Source: DTKD01 sp050948905
GTDB lineage: Bacteria; Armatimonadota; UBA5829
NCBI GenBank assembly: GCA_050948905.1
Contig: JBMNES010000001.1
Location: 558,001 to 622,000, forward strand
DNA: 64,000 bases
Direction: 5' to 3'
In this document: piece after piece, positions 17,059 to 24,803 of the stretch
How positions within the stretch are numbered: position 1 is the stretch's first letter
How the letters are laid out: each line of letters opens with the position of its first letter
Program-made: the position numbers and the translations under genes
Notes under the pieces: generated by a model
What the model was told of the DNA's origin: nothing
What the model saw: only the letters and a program-made list of their open reading frames with translations
The model's database searches: none

Positions 17059-17728
17059 GGTTGCGGTAAACGGTTCGATAGTCAAAGAACTCGGCACAAA
17101 AGCAGATCCGGCAAAGGACAACATCACCGTCGACGGCAAGGCCATCAGCGCGCCCACCGCTAAGACCTATATTCTTCTTAACAAGCCCGCCGGTTACACT
17201 TCGACTCGCTCCGACCCACACGCTGAGAAGACCGTGATGGAGCTTGTCAAGGACGTGGATGCGTTTTTGTATCCTGTAGGGCGGTTGGATGTCGAGACCT
17301 CCGGGCTGCTGATTCTAACCAACGACGGTGAATTCACGAAACTTGTCAGCCACCCCTCACACGGAGTTGAAAAGACGTATGTGGCGGTTATAAAGGGCAG
17401 GATCAAGTCCTCTGATTTGACGGCGTTAGAGGAAGGGATTGAGTTGGAGGACGGGGTTACCGCGCCGGCAAAGGTGAGGTTGATATCCTCGTCGCCGAGA
17501 AACGGCACCAGCACAGTCGAACTTACTATTCACGAAGGTCGCAAGCGCCAGGTGAGACGGATGTTCGCCGCTGTTGGGCATAAAGTGGAGAGGCTGACGC
17601 GGACCAAAATAGGAAGAATCGACCTGAAGGGATTGCGCGAAGGTGAGTATAGGCCGCTTACCCGGCGGGAGATATCGGAGCTGAGGGGTGGTGCCCAGAA
17701 GGGGAAACGCGGAAGGGCAGCAGGATAA
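16976..17728 (+). CDS. rluB: 23S rRNA pseudouridine synthase, RluB/RsuA family
   Basis: A 250-residue pseudouridine synthase. An N-terminal S4 RNA-binding domain (LQKVLAAAGVGSRRRCEDII) is followed by the catalytic domain. The active-site aspartate is in YPVGRLDVETSGLLILTNDG, and the motif EGRKRQVRRMF comes later. RluB modifies U2605 of 23S rRNA in E. coli. The ATG at 16976 lies 83 bases inside the carboxypeptidase gene, preceded by GGGGAG. The S4 domain begins right after this start, so the overlap is real rather than an annotation error. Confidence 0.93.
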   Translation: MEERLQKVLAAAGVGSRRRCEDIIAAGRVAVNGSIVKELGTKADPAKDNITVDGKAISAPTAKTYILLNKPAGYTSTRSDPHAEKTVMELVKDVDAFLYPVGRLDVETSGLLILTNDGEFTKLVSHPSHGVEKTYVAVIKGRIKSSDLTALEEGIELEDGVTAPAKVRLISSSPRNGTSTVELTIHEGRKRQVRRMFAAVGHKVERLTRTKIGRIDLKGLREGEYRPLTRREISELRGGAQKGKRGRAAG

Positions 17729-17887
17729 GCGTGGCGTGATCCTGCGACTACGCGCAGGATGACAATAGTTGTTGGCGCAGGATGATGCGTTTGGGAGCGC
17801 TGAATGCCTAAGTGCGAGGTGGCAATTCGGAGATTGCCACCTATCTAATCTAATTACCATAACCGATAACCGAAAAAGCAGATTTCT
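17729..17887. repeat. Repeat cluster B, C, E and the left half of a family-A element
   Basis: It contains a family-B hairpin at about 17738-17763 and a family-C hairpin at about 17819-17845 (stem GGTGGCAAT/ATTGCCACC). A short E-type stretch follows, then the first half of a family-A element (AAAAAGCAGATTTCT, 17873-17887). The element breaks off at CT and resumes after the IS110 insertion at 19083. Confidence 0.88.
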
Positions 17888-17901
17888 TGTATTATGCTCT
17901 T

Positions 17902-18083
17902 GCCTGTCTATAATGGTGGATTATAGGACGCTATAGTCCACCTGGCAGAGGGGACGTGCAGATTTCAGTGCGTTGGAGCACGTTGGCGAGATTGTTCCTT
18001 CTGTCTTGATCAAGGCTTAATCCGGACGGTATCCTGGGTCCCTGATTTATGGTGAACCCGTATGTACAAGGATGGACGCCTTA
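17902..18083 (+). ncRNA. IS110 bridge RNA (target- and donor-binding loops readable)
   Basis: Three structural parts are visible. (i) 5' stem-loop: 17915-17926 pairs with 17931-17942 (12 bp, one G-U) closed by GACG. (ii) Target loop: 17944-17956 pairs with 17993-18005 (13 bp, four G-U), with an inner hairpin GTGC/GCAC (17968-17981). Left guide GCAGATTTC (17958-17966) equals the target left of the core. Right guide GGCGAGA (17985-17991) is complementary to TCTCGCT with one G-T wobble. (iii) Donor loop: AAGGC (18012-18016) pairs with GCCTT (18078-18082), with inner hairpin GGGT/ACCC. Left guide GACGGTATC (18025-18033) equals the right end of the IS (19075-19083). Right guide GTACAAG (18064-18070) is complementary to CTTGTAT at the left end. 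RNA ends are estimates. Confidence 0.85.
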
Positions 18084-18099
18084 TTTTCAGGAGAGACGA

Positions 18100-19059
18100 A
18101 TGCATTATCTAGGAATTGATGTATCCAAGGACAAATTCGATGTGGCACTGATGCTTGATGAGGCTGCGCCAGACCAATTCAAACAGAAAGTTTTCAGCAA
18201 CAATAATGATGGCTACAACAAGCTCATTAAGTGGCTGGACAAAAGAGTATCGGAGCCTGTGCATTTTGCGATGGAGGCTACGAACATCTACTGGGAAGAG
18301 CTGGCAGTATTCTTGAACGACAAGGGTCTTACTGTGAGCGTGGTAAACCCTACGTTAGTAAAAAACGAAGCCAAATCTTGGGGAGTGCGCAACAAGACAG
18401 ACAAAACCGATGCCACAGTGATTGCGCGGTTTTGTGCGGCCAAGAAGCCACAGGCGTGGGTAGCGCCGTCGGCCGAAATACGGGAACTGCGTGACCTGGT
18501 GAGATACCTGGAGACTCTACAGGACGAGAGACAGAGATACAAAAACCGGCTGCAAACAGCATCATCTGAGCTTGTAAGGGCATCACTGAAGCAGTTGATA
18601 GCATTTCTAGATGCTGAGATTGGTGCGTTGAAGAAGAGGATATCCAATCATATCAACCGGCATCCTGGTCTCAAGAAAGATGCGGAGCTTTTGGCCAGCA
18701 TACCCGGCATTGGGCCAAAGACGGTAGCAGTGATTCTAAGCGAGTTGCCAGATGTAGCCAATTTCAGTTCTTCCAAGTCTGTGGCAGCGTATGCTGGTTT
18801 ATCGCCCATGAAAGCGGAAAGCGGTAAACACAAAGGTGCGACCAGGTTGTGCAAGTTTGGCAATGCTCAACTCCGGCGGACTCTATACTTTCCTGCTATT
18901 GCAGCAGCGACTCATAACGAGTATTTCCGCGAATTCTATACTAGGCTGACAAGACGGGACAAGTGCAAGATGATCGCGATCGGTGCGTGCATGAGAAAGC
19001 TTTTAGTGACCGCTTATGGAGTATTAAGATCTGGCAACCCTTTCCAAATGCCAGCTTAA
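18100..19059 (+). CDS. IS110-family transposase (bridge-RNA-guided recombinase)
   Basis: A 319-residue IS110 recombinase. The N-terminal RuvC-like DEDD domain shows D7 (YLGIDVSKDKFD), E59 (FAMEATNIYWEE), D101 and D104 (NKTDKTDATVIARF). A coiled-coil-like linker follows (LRDLVRYLETLQDERQRYKN). The C-terminal Transposase_20 domain has LASIPGIGPKTVAVILSELP and VAAYAGLSP, with the serine-containing ESGKHKG region downstream. I chose the ATG at 18100, preceded by AGGAGAG. The in-frame ATG at 18049 lies inside the bridge-RNA donor loop and adds residues not typical of the family. Confidence 0.95.
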   Translation: MHYLGIDVSKDKFDVALMLDEAAPDQFKQKVFSNNNDGYNKLIKWLDKRVSEPVHFAMEATNIYWEELAVFLNDKGLTVSVVNPTLVKNEAKSWGVRNKTDKTDATVIARFCAAKKPQAWVAPSAEIRELRDLVRYLETLQDERQRYKNRLQTASSELVRASLKQLIAFLDAEIGALKKRISNHINRHPGLKKDAELLASIPGIGPKTVAVILSELPDVANFSSSKSVAAYAGLSPMKAESGKHKGATRLCKFGNAQLRRTLYFPAIAAATHNEYFREFYTRLTRRDKCKMIAIGACMRKLLVTAYGVLRSGNPFQMPA

Positions 19060-19063
19060 AAAC

Positions 19064-19084
19064 TTGACAGGCAAGACGGTATCT
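19064..19084 (+). promoter_or_regulatory. IS110 right end: -35 half of a junction promoter
   Basis: TTGACA at 19064-19069, just after the transposase stop, points out of the element. On circularisation it would be joined to TATTAT at 17890-17895 with exactly 17 bases between (15 at the right end including the CT core, two at the left end). This would give a near-consensus promoter that starts close to the bridge RNA 5' end. Confidence 0.75.
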
Positions 19085-19181
19085 CGCTGCGCTCGAAATG
19101 ACGACTGTGGGACCGACAACCGATAACCGACAACCGACAACCGATAACTGGCAACCGACAACCGATAACCGACATATCAAA
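19085..19181. repeat. Right half of the interrupted family-A repeat, then heptamer array (family E)
   Basis: CGCTGCGCTCGAAATGAC (19085-19102) completes the family-A copy split by the IS110 element. From about 19111 to 19173 the heptamers CCGATAA and CCGACAA alternate about nine times. The array keeps an open frame into the next gene but is not coding: the signal peptide starts at 19182. Confidence 0.88.
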
Positions 19182-20036
19182 ATGAAAAAACTCGTTTACT
19201 TAATCATATTGGCCTTTTGCCTGGCTGGTGGAGCTTGCTGGGGGGATTATCCTGTGCGGGTTAAAGACGCGCGGGGCAGGATTGTGGTCATTAAGGCTAA
19301 ACCTGTGCGGATTGTATCGCTGGCGCCTGGAAACACGGAGATTTTATATGCTATCGGGTTGGCAGACCGGATAGCTGGGGTGACCCGGCAGTGCAATTAT
19401 CCTGAAGCCGCAAAGAAGAAGCCGAAAGTCGGAGATATGACGGTGGATGTGGAGGCTGTGGTCGCTCTAAAGCCTGATCTCGTCTACGCGCACTCTGCTC
19501 TGAACTCGACCGTGATTCCCAAATTGGAGAGGCTCGGGCTGACTGTTTTTGCCATCGACCCCAAAACGCTTGGCGAGGTGTGCCGGGATATTCGAACAAC
19601 TGGCAGGATTACATCCAGGCCAAAGACAGCAAACTCGGTCGCGAGCAAAATCGAGGGCACCATTAAAGCTGTTAAGATGGAGTCCGCTAAGAAGAGGCGG
19701 GGCAAAGCGCTGGTGGTGATTCAATCGAACCCGCTGTGGGCAGCAGGGCCGAAGACGTTTGTAAATGAGATGCTTGAGATCGCAAACGCCAAAAATATAG
19801 CGTTCGACGCACGGCCGGGGTTTGTGCCGTTTTCCAGGGAGGCGGCTATCTCACGTAACCCCGATGTGATTATCACCGGGCTGAAATCCGATATTGAGTT
19901 CTTCGGCAAAAGCCGGGAATGGGGCTCGACCAGTGCAGTTAAGAATAAGCGGGTGTATGTGGTGAATAGTGATATTCTTCTGCGAGCCGGGCCGAGGCTG
20001 GCGGATGGGCTGAGGGAAATTGCGGGGAAATTGTAG
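19182..20036 (+). CDS. ABC transporter substrate-binding protein, BtuF/FecB type
   Basis: A 284-residue periplasmic binding protein of the cobalamin/iron-chelate class. Signal peptide MKKLVYLIILAFCLAGGACW, possibly lipid-modified at the cysteine. The typical opening follows (RIVSLAPGNTEILYAIGLAD), with VTRQCNYPEAAKKKPKVGD and VVALKPDLVYA. These phrases are closest to BtuF-like cobalamin-binding proteins. No permease or ATPase gene is adjacent, so it must work with a transporter encoded elsewhere. The start is set at the ATG before the signal peptide; the frame upstream is heptamer repeat. Confidence 0.88.
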   Translation: MKKLVYLIILAFCLAGGACWGDYPVRVKDARGRIVVIKAKPVRIVSLAPGNTEILYAIGLADRIAGVTRQCNYPEAAKKKPKVGDMTVDVEAVVALKPDLVYAHSALNSTVIPKLERLGLTVFAIDPKTLGEVCRDIRTTGRITSRPKTANSVASKIEGTIKAVKMESAKKRRGKALVVIQSNPLWAAGPKTFVNEMLEIANAKNIAFDARPGFVPFSREAAISRNPDVIITGLKSDIEFFGKSREWGSTSAVKNKRVYVVNSDILLRAGPRLADGLREIAGKL

Positions 20037-20382
20037 ATTGACATTGGTCGCAGGGAAGGGATAAACGCGAAAGGGCGAAGGGAAGAAACGCGAAAGCCAG
20101 AAAGAAGCGAAAGCCCGAAAATAACGGAAAAGCGCTACAGTGCCGGATCAGACTTCAGACATCTGACCTCGGACATCGAAAAAGCAGATTTCTCGCTGCG
20201 CTCGAAATGACGAAGGGGGTGGCTCCAAGAGACGAAGGAGCAAAGGGAGAAACGCGAAAGCCAGAAAGAAGCGAAAACCCGAAAATAACGGAAAAACCCT
20301 ACAGTGCCGGATCGGACTTCGAACATCCGACCTCCGACATCGAAAAAAGCAGATTTCTCGCTGCGCTCGAAATGACGGGGAA
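20037..20382. repeat. Two direct copies (164-bp period) of a family-A composite cassette
   Basis: The phrase GAAACGCGAAAGCCAG occurs at about 20085 and again at about 20249. Each copy continues through a GCCGGATC(A/G)GACTTC stretch into a family-A element, at about 20179-20211 and 20343-20375. No gene is visible. Confidence 0.85.
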
Positions 20383-20421
20383 GAGGTGGCGATCTGGGAT
20401 CGCCACCTCTTTATTTACTTT
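20383..20421 (+). terminator. Intrinsic terminator after the BtuF-like gene
   Basis: Stem GAGGTGGCGAT (20383-20393), loop CTGGG, stem ATCGCCACCTC (20399-20409), then the T-rich TTTATTTACTTT. The T-run is on the plus strand, so it ends transcription coming from the BtuF-like gene. The stem belongs to family C but with a different loop, suggesting a repeat that became a terminator. Confidence 0.75.
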
Positions 20422-20425
20422 AAGC

Positions 20426-22618
20426 TCAGATATTTCTAGCGGCCTGCATTATGTCATCGACGGTCGGGACGCAGGCATCCTCGAGCGGTTCACTCATCGG
20501 GATTGGGCAGTCCTTGCCGCTCAGTAAGACCGGTTGGGCGTCCAGATAGTCGAAGCCCGTTGTACCGTCCTCGAACTGATACTCCATCAACTGTCGGGTA
20601 ATCTCCGCTCCAACCCCACATCTCGGATAGCCCTCAGAGACCGTTATCAGCTTGCCCGTCTTGCGGACCGACTTGGCTATGGTGTCGATGTCGAGCGGGT
20701 TGAGGGTTCGCGGGTCGATGACCTCGCAGTAGATACCCTCAGCAGCCAGCTCATCGGCAGCGGCCATCGCGAAGTGCAGCATTCGGCTGTAAGCGACAAT
20801 CGTCACATCCGTGCCCGATCTTTTTATATCGGCCACGCCGAGAGGGATAATATAATCGTCGTCCGGAACCGGGCCGGTGACGCCGGAGTAGAGAACCTTA
20901 TGCTCAATAAACAGAACCGGGTTGTCGTCCCGGATAGCCGCCTTAAGCAGGCCCTTGGCGTCGTATGGGGTGGCCGGCATAACGATGTAGATACCCGGAA
21001 TGTGCAGGAACATAGCCTCCAGGCTCTCGGAATGGTGAGCGGCGATCGATCGCCCCACCCCTCCCTCTGTGCGCACAACGGCAGGGATTTTGGTCTTTCC
21101 GCCGAACATATAGCGGTTGTAGCCCAGGTTATGCACTAGCTGGTCAGAAGAAATTGTGAGGAAGTCGATATACATAATCTCCGCGATCGGGCGGATTCCT
21201 CTCATAGCTGCGCCGCCGGCAGCGCCGACGATGGCGGCCTCGCTGATGGCAGTGTCGATAACTCTGGCAGGGCCGAACTCGTCGAAAAGACCCCTGGTAG
21301 CAGCGTATGCGCCGCCGTAAAGGCCGACGTCTTCGCCCATTATTATCACGTTCTTGTCGCGCAGCATTTCCTCGCGCTGAGCGTCGACCAAAGCCTGACC
21401 GTAGTTCTTGATGGGCACACCATACTTCTCTTCGATAGCCTTCATCTCGGAGGCTTTCAGTTTAGGCAGCGGGCCGGAAGCTGTGGCCCTGACCTCGGCT
21501 TCAATCTGCTGAATCTTCGGAAGCACCGCAGATTCAGCCTTGATCTCCATAGCCAGTTTCACTTCGTCCACAGGGACATACACATCGTTGTACAGTTCGC
21601 TGACGTCGGGATACGGGCTGTCGAGGCCGAATTTGGTGGCATCTTCGATGGTCTTGTTGGCTTTAGCCGCGGCCTCGTCGAGCTCCTCCTGGGTGGCGAT
21701 GCCTTCTTTAAGAAGCCTGTTGCCCAGCACTATAATCGGGTCGCGCTCTTTCCACTCGGCCTCTTCTTCGCGGGTGCGGTAGACGCGCTGATCGCTGGAG
21801 GAGTGGCCGTACCATCTGTAGGTCTTGCATTCGACGAGTGTCGGGCCCTCGCCCTTTCGCGCGCGATCAATTGCCACGCGAACGGTCTTTTTGACCTCCA
21901 TCACGTCCATCCCGTCGCACATCATACCGGGAATGCCGTAGCTTGCGGCCCGGTCTGCGATATCGGATATTCGAGAAGCCTGCCCTGCGCAGAGGTTCGA
22001 TCTCTCGTGGAATGGAACGCTCATCCCGTAGAGGTTGTTCTCACAAATATAGACTATAGGCAGCCCACACAGCAGAGTCGCGCCCATATTCAGTGCTTCA
22101 TGGAAACTACCGGTATTTGTGGCTCCGTCACCGAAGTAACAGAGCACGACTGCGCCGGTGTCCTTGAGCTTCTCGGCCAGTGCAGCCCCGGTGCCGATGG
22201 GGATATTTCCGCCGACGATGCCGGTGGAGCCAAGGTTGCCTTTTTCGACGTCGGCGATATGCATAGAACCACCGCGACCTTTGCAGTAGCCGGTGGATTT
22301 ACCCATAAGCTCGGCCATCATCTTATTCCAATGTTCCTGCCGGGCGGCTTCGTCCTTAGCGTGCTTATCACCCATCGCGCCGCAATGGCCGTGGCCGCGG
22401 TGGGTCGATGCGATTACGTCTCTGTCTTCAAGTTCGGATATTGACCCCACTGCTACAGCTTCCTGTCCTGCGTAGAGGTGTGAAGCTCCTTTAATGGTGC
22501 CTTCTCGGAGGAGTCGGTAGACAGTATCCTCAAAGATGCGGATCTCATGCATCTGTCGGAGATAATCCAACATTTCTGCCTTTGAGGCAGTGACGGGTTT
22601 GGCGGCTTTCTTCGGCAT
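20426..22618 (-). CDS. Thiamine-dependent 2-oxo-acid/acetoin dehydrogenase, fused E1 alpha and beta
   Basis: A 730-residue natural fusion. Residues about 10-330 are E1 alpha with the thiamine-diphosphate motif YFGDGATNTGSFHEALNMG and YICENNLYGMSV. Residues about 385-730 are E1 beta (IIMGEDVGLYGGAYAATRGL, DTAISEAAIVGAAGGAAMRG, RTEGGVGRSIAAHHSESLE). It decarboxylates pyruvate, acetoin or a related substrate and passes the acyl group to a lipoyl E2. Neither E2 nor E3 genes are nearby. The ATG at 22618 follows AAGGGA; an in-frame ATG 18 codons upstream lies in a hairpin region of the leader. Confidence 0.92.
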   Translation of the reverse strand: MPKKAAKPVTASKAEMLDYLRQMHEIRIFEDTVYRLLREGTIKGASHLYAGQEAVAVGSISELEDRDVIASTHRGHGHCGAMGDKHAKDEAARQEHWNKMMAELMGKSTGYCKGRGGSMHIADVEKGNLGSTGIVGGNIPIGTGAALAEKLKDTGAVVLCYFGDGATNTGSFHEALNMGATLLCGLPIVYICENNLYGMSVPFHERSNLCAGQASRISDIADRAASYGIPGMMCDGMDVMEVKKTVRVAIDRARKGEGPTLVECKTYRWYGHSSSDQRVYRTREEEAEWKERDPIIVLGNRLLKEGIATQEELDEAAAKANKTIEDATKFGLDSPYPDVSELYNDVYVPVDEVKLAMEIKAESAVLPKIQQIEAEVRATASGPLPKLKASEMKAIEEKYGVPIKNYGQALVDAQREEMLRDKNVIIMGEDVGLYGGAYAATRGLFDEFGPARVIDTAISEAAIVGAAGGAAMRGIRPIAEIMYIDFLTISSDQLVHNLGYNRYMFGGKTKIPAVVRTEGGVGRSIAAHHSESLEAMFLHIPGIYIVMPATPYDAKGLLKAAIRDDNPVLFIEHKVLYSGVTGPVPDDDYIIPLGVADIKRSGTDVTIVAYSRMLHFAMAAADELAAEGIYCEVIDPRTLNPLDIDTIAKSVRKTGKLITVSEGYPRCGVGAEITRQLMEYQFEDGTTGFDYLDAQPVLLSGKDCPIPMSEPLEDACVPTVDDIMQAARNI

Positions 22619-22699
22619 AATAATGCTTCCCTTCAGATATATGACGCGGCAATTTGCCGTGTTTTTAGGCACAATAGAATCGCGCTGCGATCCTCGCCT

Positions 22700-22728
22700 A
22701 TTCTACCCCGAACGCGCCAGCTAGTCAA
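22700..22728 (-). promoter_or_regulatory. Promoter of the fused E1 gene
   Basis: On the minus strand -35 TTGACT (22728-22723), 17-base spacer, -10 TAGAAT (22705-22700). The leader of about 75 bases contains a small hairpin, CGGCAA/TTGCCG, near 22647-22660. Confidence 0.75.
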
Positions 22729-22798
22729 ATCTGAGCACATATAATATCAGCTTTAGACACATAGAGGATATGCGATAATTAATTCATCGCTCCCTTGT

Positions 22799-22827
22799 TT
22801 GACCAGTTACAACCTGAGGTGTATTAT
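22799..22827 (+). promoter_or_regulatory. Promoter of the Ig-OstA-barrel gene, leaderless
   Basis: -35 TTGACC (22799-22804), 17-base spacer, -10 TATTAT (22822-22827). Only seven bases separate the -10 from the ATG at 22835, so transcription should start at or next to the start codon and no ribosome site is present. Confidence 0.78.
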
Positions 22828-22834
22828 TAGACAA

Positions 22835-24757
22835 ATGCGCATTTCATTTCTGGTATTAGTGGTGTTGATAATCGGACTCGACTCACCGCTGATCGCCGCG
22901 CCTGCCAATTTCACTATGTGGTTAAAGGCTCATCCTCAGGCGATAGTAGCTGATGGGCGCAGCCAGACCACGATAACGGCAGAAGTGCGCGACCCGAACG
23001 GTCGCACGGTCCCTGACGGGACAATAGTCGAGTTTACTTCCAGCACGGGCAGCATCGACCGCACTGCCCGCACCGCGGCTGGCATAGCCCGCGCACGCCT
23101 GCAAAGTTCATTGACGGTGGGCACCGCGATGATTTCGGCTGTTGTTATTAACGGCAACGCAGTCGGACAAATCCAGGTCGACTTTCTGGCTCCCGGCACT
23201 GAGATGTTCGACGAGTCGTTTATAACCATCACTTCTAAAACACACCTTGGCTGCGATGTGGAAGGCAGGATAGTAGATTCAGCCGGCGGGGTCACTATCG
23301 TGCACCGCGGCCTGACCATCACCGCCGAAGAGGCACAAATTGATCTTCGCACCAACATCCTGCGGGCCAGGGGCAAGATGGGGGCGGAGAATATAGTCTT
23401 GCAGCGAGGGGATGTTCGCATTGAGGCGAGCAGGCTATATTACGATTTCACGACTATGCGAGGAGTTCTGTTGACTCCAGCCGAAGATGGGGCAAAAAGA
23501 ATGACTTTCAGGGGCCGGGATATGTTCTGCGAGCCTGCCACCGACGACGTCGACCTGAAACGCAACCTGGACTACAGCCCTGTCGGTGAGGCTTCGACTT
23601 TTATAAAAGCCGCCAGTATTTTCATCCGCCCCGGAGAAGAGGTCAAATTCAAAAAGGCCACTTTCTATATGGACGGCACAAAAATAGTCAGTATCCCCAT
23701 GCACGTGATACAACTGCGCTCGGGGGCTGGTGCGCCGAGTCAGATGTTGACCTACGGCACCTCGGGGTTGCGTCTGGATCTGCCGTTTTACTATTCCCTT
23801 ACGCCATCCAGCACCGGGGCATTTCGACTAAGACACAGCGAGGTCGGAAGCTGGGGATCCTATTCAGCTCAGCCGGGCTGGCAGCTCGACCTCGAACAGG
23901 ACTACAACTCCGGCGGCTCGACAGACGGCACTTTCCTGTTGAGAAGGATCACATCGGCCAAGGACTGGGGGGCCAGGTGGACTCAACGAAAAGAGTTCAA
24001 CAACGATTCTCAGCTCTACACCTACGTCGACTTTCCGTCGCATAAAAACCTGTTCGGCACCATGAACTTCAGCCGAACACTGCCGCAGTATACCCTGTCC
24101 GTAAACGGGCGCGCCAGTAAATTGACCAGCGGCAGTTCCCTGGCGACGGATGCCTATGTGCAGTCGAGGTCGCGGTCTGCTATGGGCGGGGCGTTTAACT
24201 ACTCGATTATCTCCCGAATCAGCGCGGATAGCTCTATGCAGGATCGGTTCGGCGGGGGGTTGGGCCTGCAGGTTTATGGAAAACCAATAGCTATGTCGAA
24301 GCTGGGGACACTTAATACTTCGCTAATATCGGGGCAGAACTGGGGGAGTTATAAGGGAAGCTCGCTGATCGCAGACGCGGCGTTGTATCGCAGCCTGGGC
24401 GGATCGAGTTCGATGGGGCTTGGATACACATATTCCTGGGGCACAACGGGCGAAGGCTACAGCCGACACAGATTGAGCGCGAATATTAACCTTAACCCCT
24501 CTGAAAAGTGGAACCTGTACGCTTATGCTACTAAAGAAATCACCGATAACAACCTGAGTGCTTTTGGCTCACTTCAATACACATTCGCACCGACCTGGAG
24601 CTTCGGTGTGCTCGGCACCTATCAGGAGTTCGAGGACTACAGCTACCCCGAAGCGGAGTACGCAATAAGCAAACTGATCGGCAAACAGGATGTAAGCCTG
24701 ATCTGGTCGTCTTCGAGAAAGCGCTTCCGTCTGGAGTTCTCTACGTTCCGGTTCTAG
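22835..24757 (+). CDS. Outer-membrane barrel protein with N-terminal Ig-like and OstA/LptA-like domains
   Basis: A 640-residue exported protein. Signal peptide at 1-22 (MRISFLVLVVLIIGLDSPLI). An invasin-type Ig-like (Big_1) domain spans about 25-120 (PQAIVADGRSQTTITAEVRD). An OstA/LptA-like beta-jellyroll spans about 130-215 (GVTIVHRGLTITAEEAQIDL). A long strand-rich region follows and ends in ...EFSTFRF, with the terminal Phe typical of outer-membrane barrels. OstA plus barrel is the layout of LptD, the lipopolysaccharide-export porin; the Ig domain in front is unusual. The gene at 41070-43100 is a paralogue. The start is placed at the ATG seven bases after the -10 box. Confidence 0.75.
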   Translation: MRISFLVLVVLIIGLDSPLIAAPANFTMWLKAHPQAIVADGRSQTTITAEVRDPNGRTVPDGTIVEFTSSTGSIDRTARTAAGIARARLQSSLTVGTAMISAVVINGNAVGQIQVDFLAPGTEMFDESFITITSKTHLGCDVEGRIVDSAGGVTIVHRGLTITAEEAQIDLRTNILRARGKMGAENIVLQRGDVRIEASRLYYDFTTMRGVLLTPAEDGAKRMTFRGRDMFCEPATDDVDLKRNLDYSPVGEASTFIKAASIFIRPGEEVKFKKATFYMDGTKIVSIPMHVIQLRSGAGAPSQMLTYGTSGLRLDLPFYYSLTPSSTGAFRLRHSEVGSWGSYSAQPGWQLDLEQDYNSGGSTDGTFLLRRITSAKDWGARWTQRKEFNNDSQLYTYVDFPSHKNLFGTMNFSRTLPQYTLSVNGRASKLTSGSSLATDAYVQSRSRSAMGGAFNYSIISRISADSSMQDRFGGGLGLQVYGKPIAMSKLGTLNTSLISGQNWGSYKGSSLIADAALYRSLGGSSSMGLGYTYSWGTTGEGYSRHRLSANINLNPSEKWNLYAYATKEITDNNLSAFGSLQYTFAPTWSFGVLGTYQEFEDYSYPEAEYAISKLIGKQDVSLIWSSSRKRFRLEFSTFRF

Positions 24758-24768
24758 GTGCGTTCAGC

Positions 24769-24797
24769 TTGACCGTGGGCTGGGCGCGTTTTATCAT
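24769..24797 (+). promoter_or_regulatory. Promoter of uvrB, leaderless
   Basis: -35 TTGACC (24769-24774), 17-base spacer, -10 TATCAT (24792-24797), then six bases to the ATG at 24804. No ribosome site can fit, so the uvrB mRNA is probably leaderless. Confidence 0.72.
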
Positions 24798-24803
24798 GAA
24801 CTT

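Larger units (their letters stand above)
17888..19084 (+). mobile_element. IS110-family insertion sequence inserted into a family-A repeat
   Basis: A 1197-bp element bounded by the dinucleotide CT (17886-17887 on the left, 19083-19084 on the right; one copy belongs to the target). The outside sequences join to a perfect family-A repeat: AAAAAGCAGATTT-CT-CGCTGCGCTCGAAATGAC. It has no terminal inverted repeats and no other target duplication, as expected for IS110. The left end has 212 noncoding bases carrying the bridge RNA and the right end only 25 bases after the stop codon, which matches the IS110 subgroup rather than IS1111. The transposase frame is intact, so the element may be active. 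Confidence 0.93.

Noticed and set aside
18049..18099. Longer transposase start at the ATG 18049
   Set aside because: It lies in the donor-binding loop of the bridge RNA, has no ribosome site, and the family's conserved N-terminus starts at 18100.
19098..19181. N-terminal extension of the BtuF-like protein
   Set aside because: The 28 extra codons are heptamer repeat and would bury the signal peptide.
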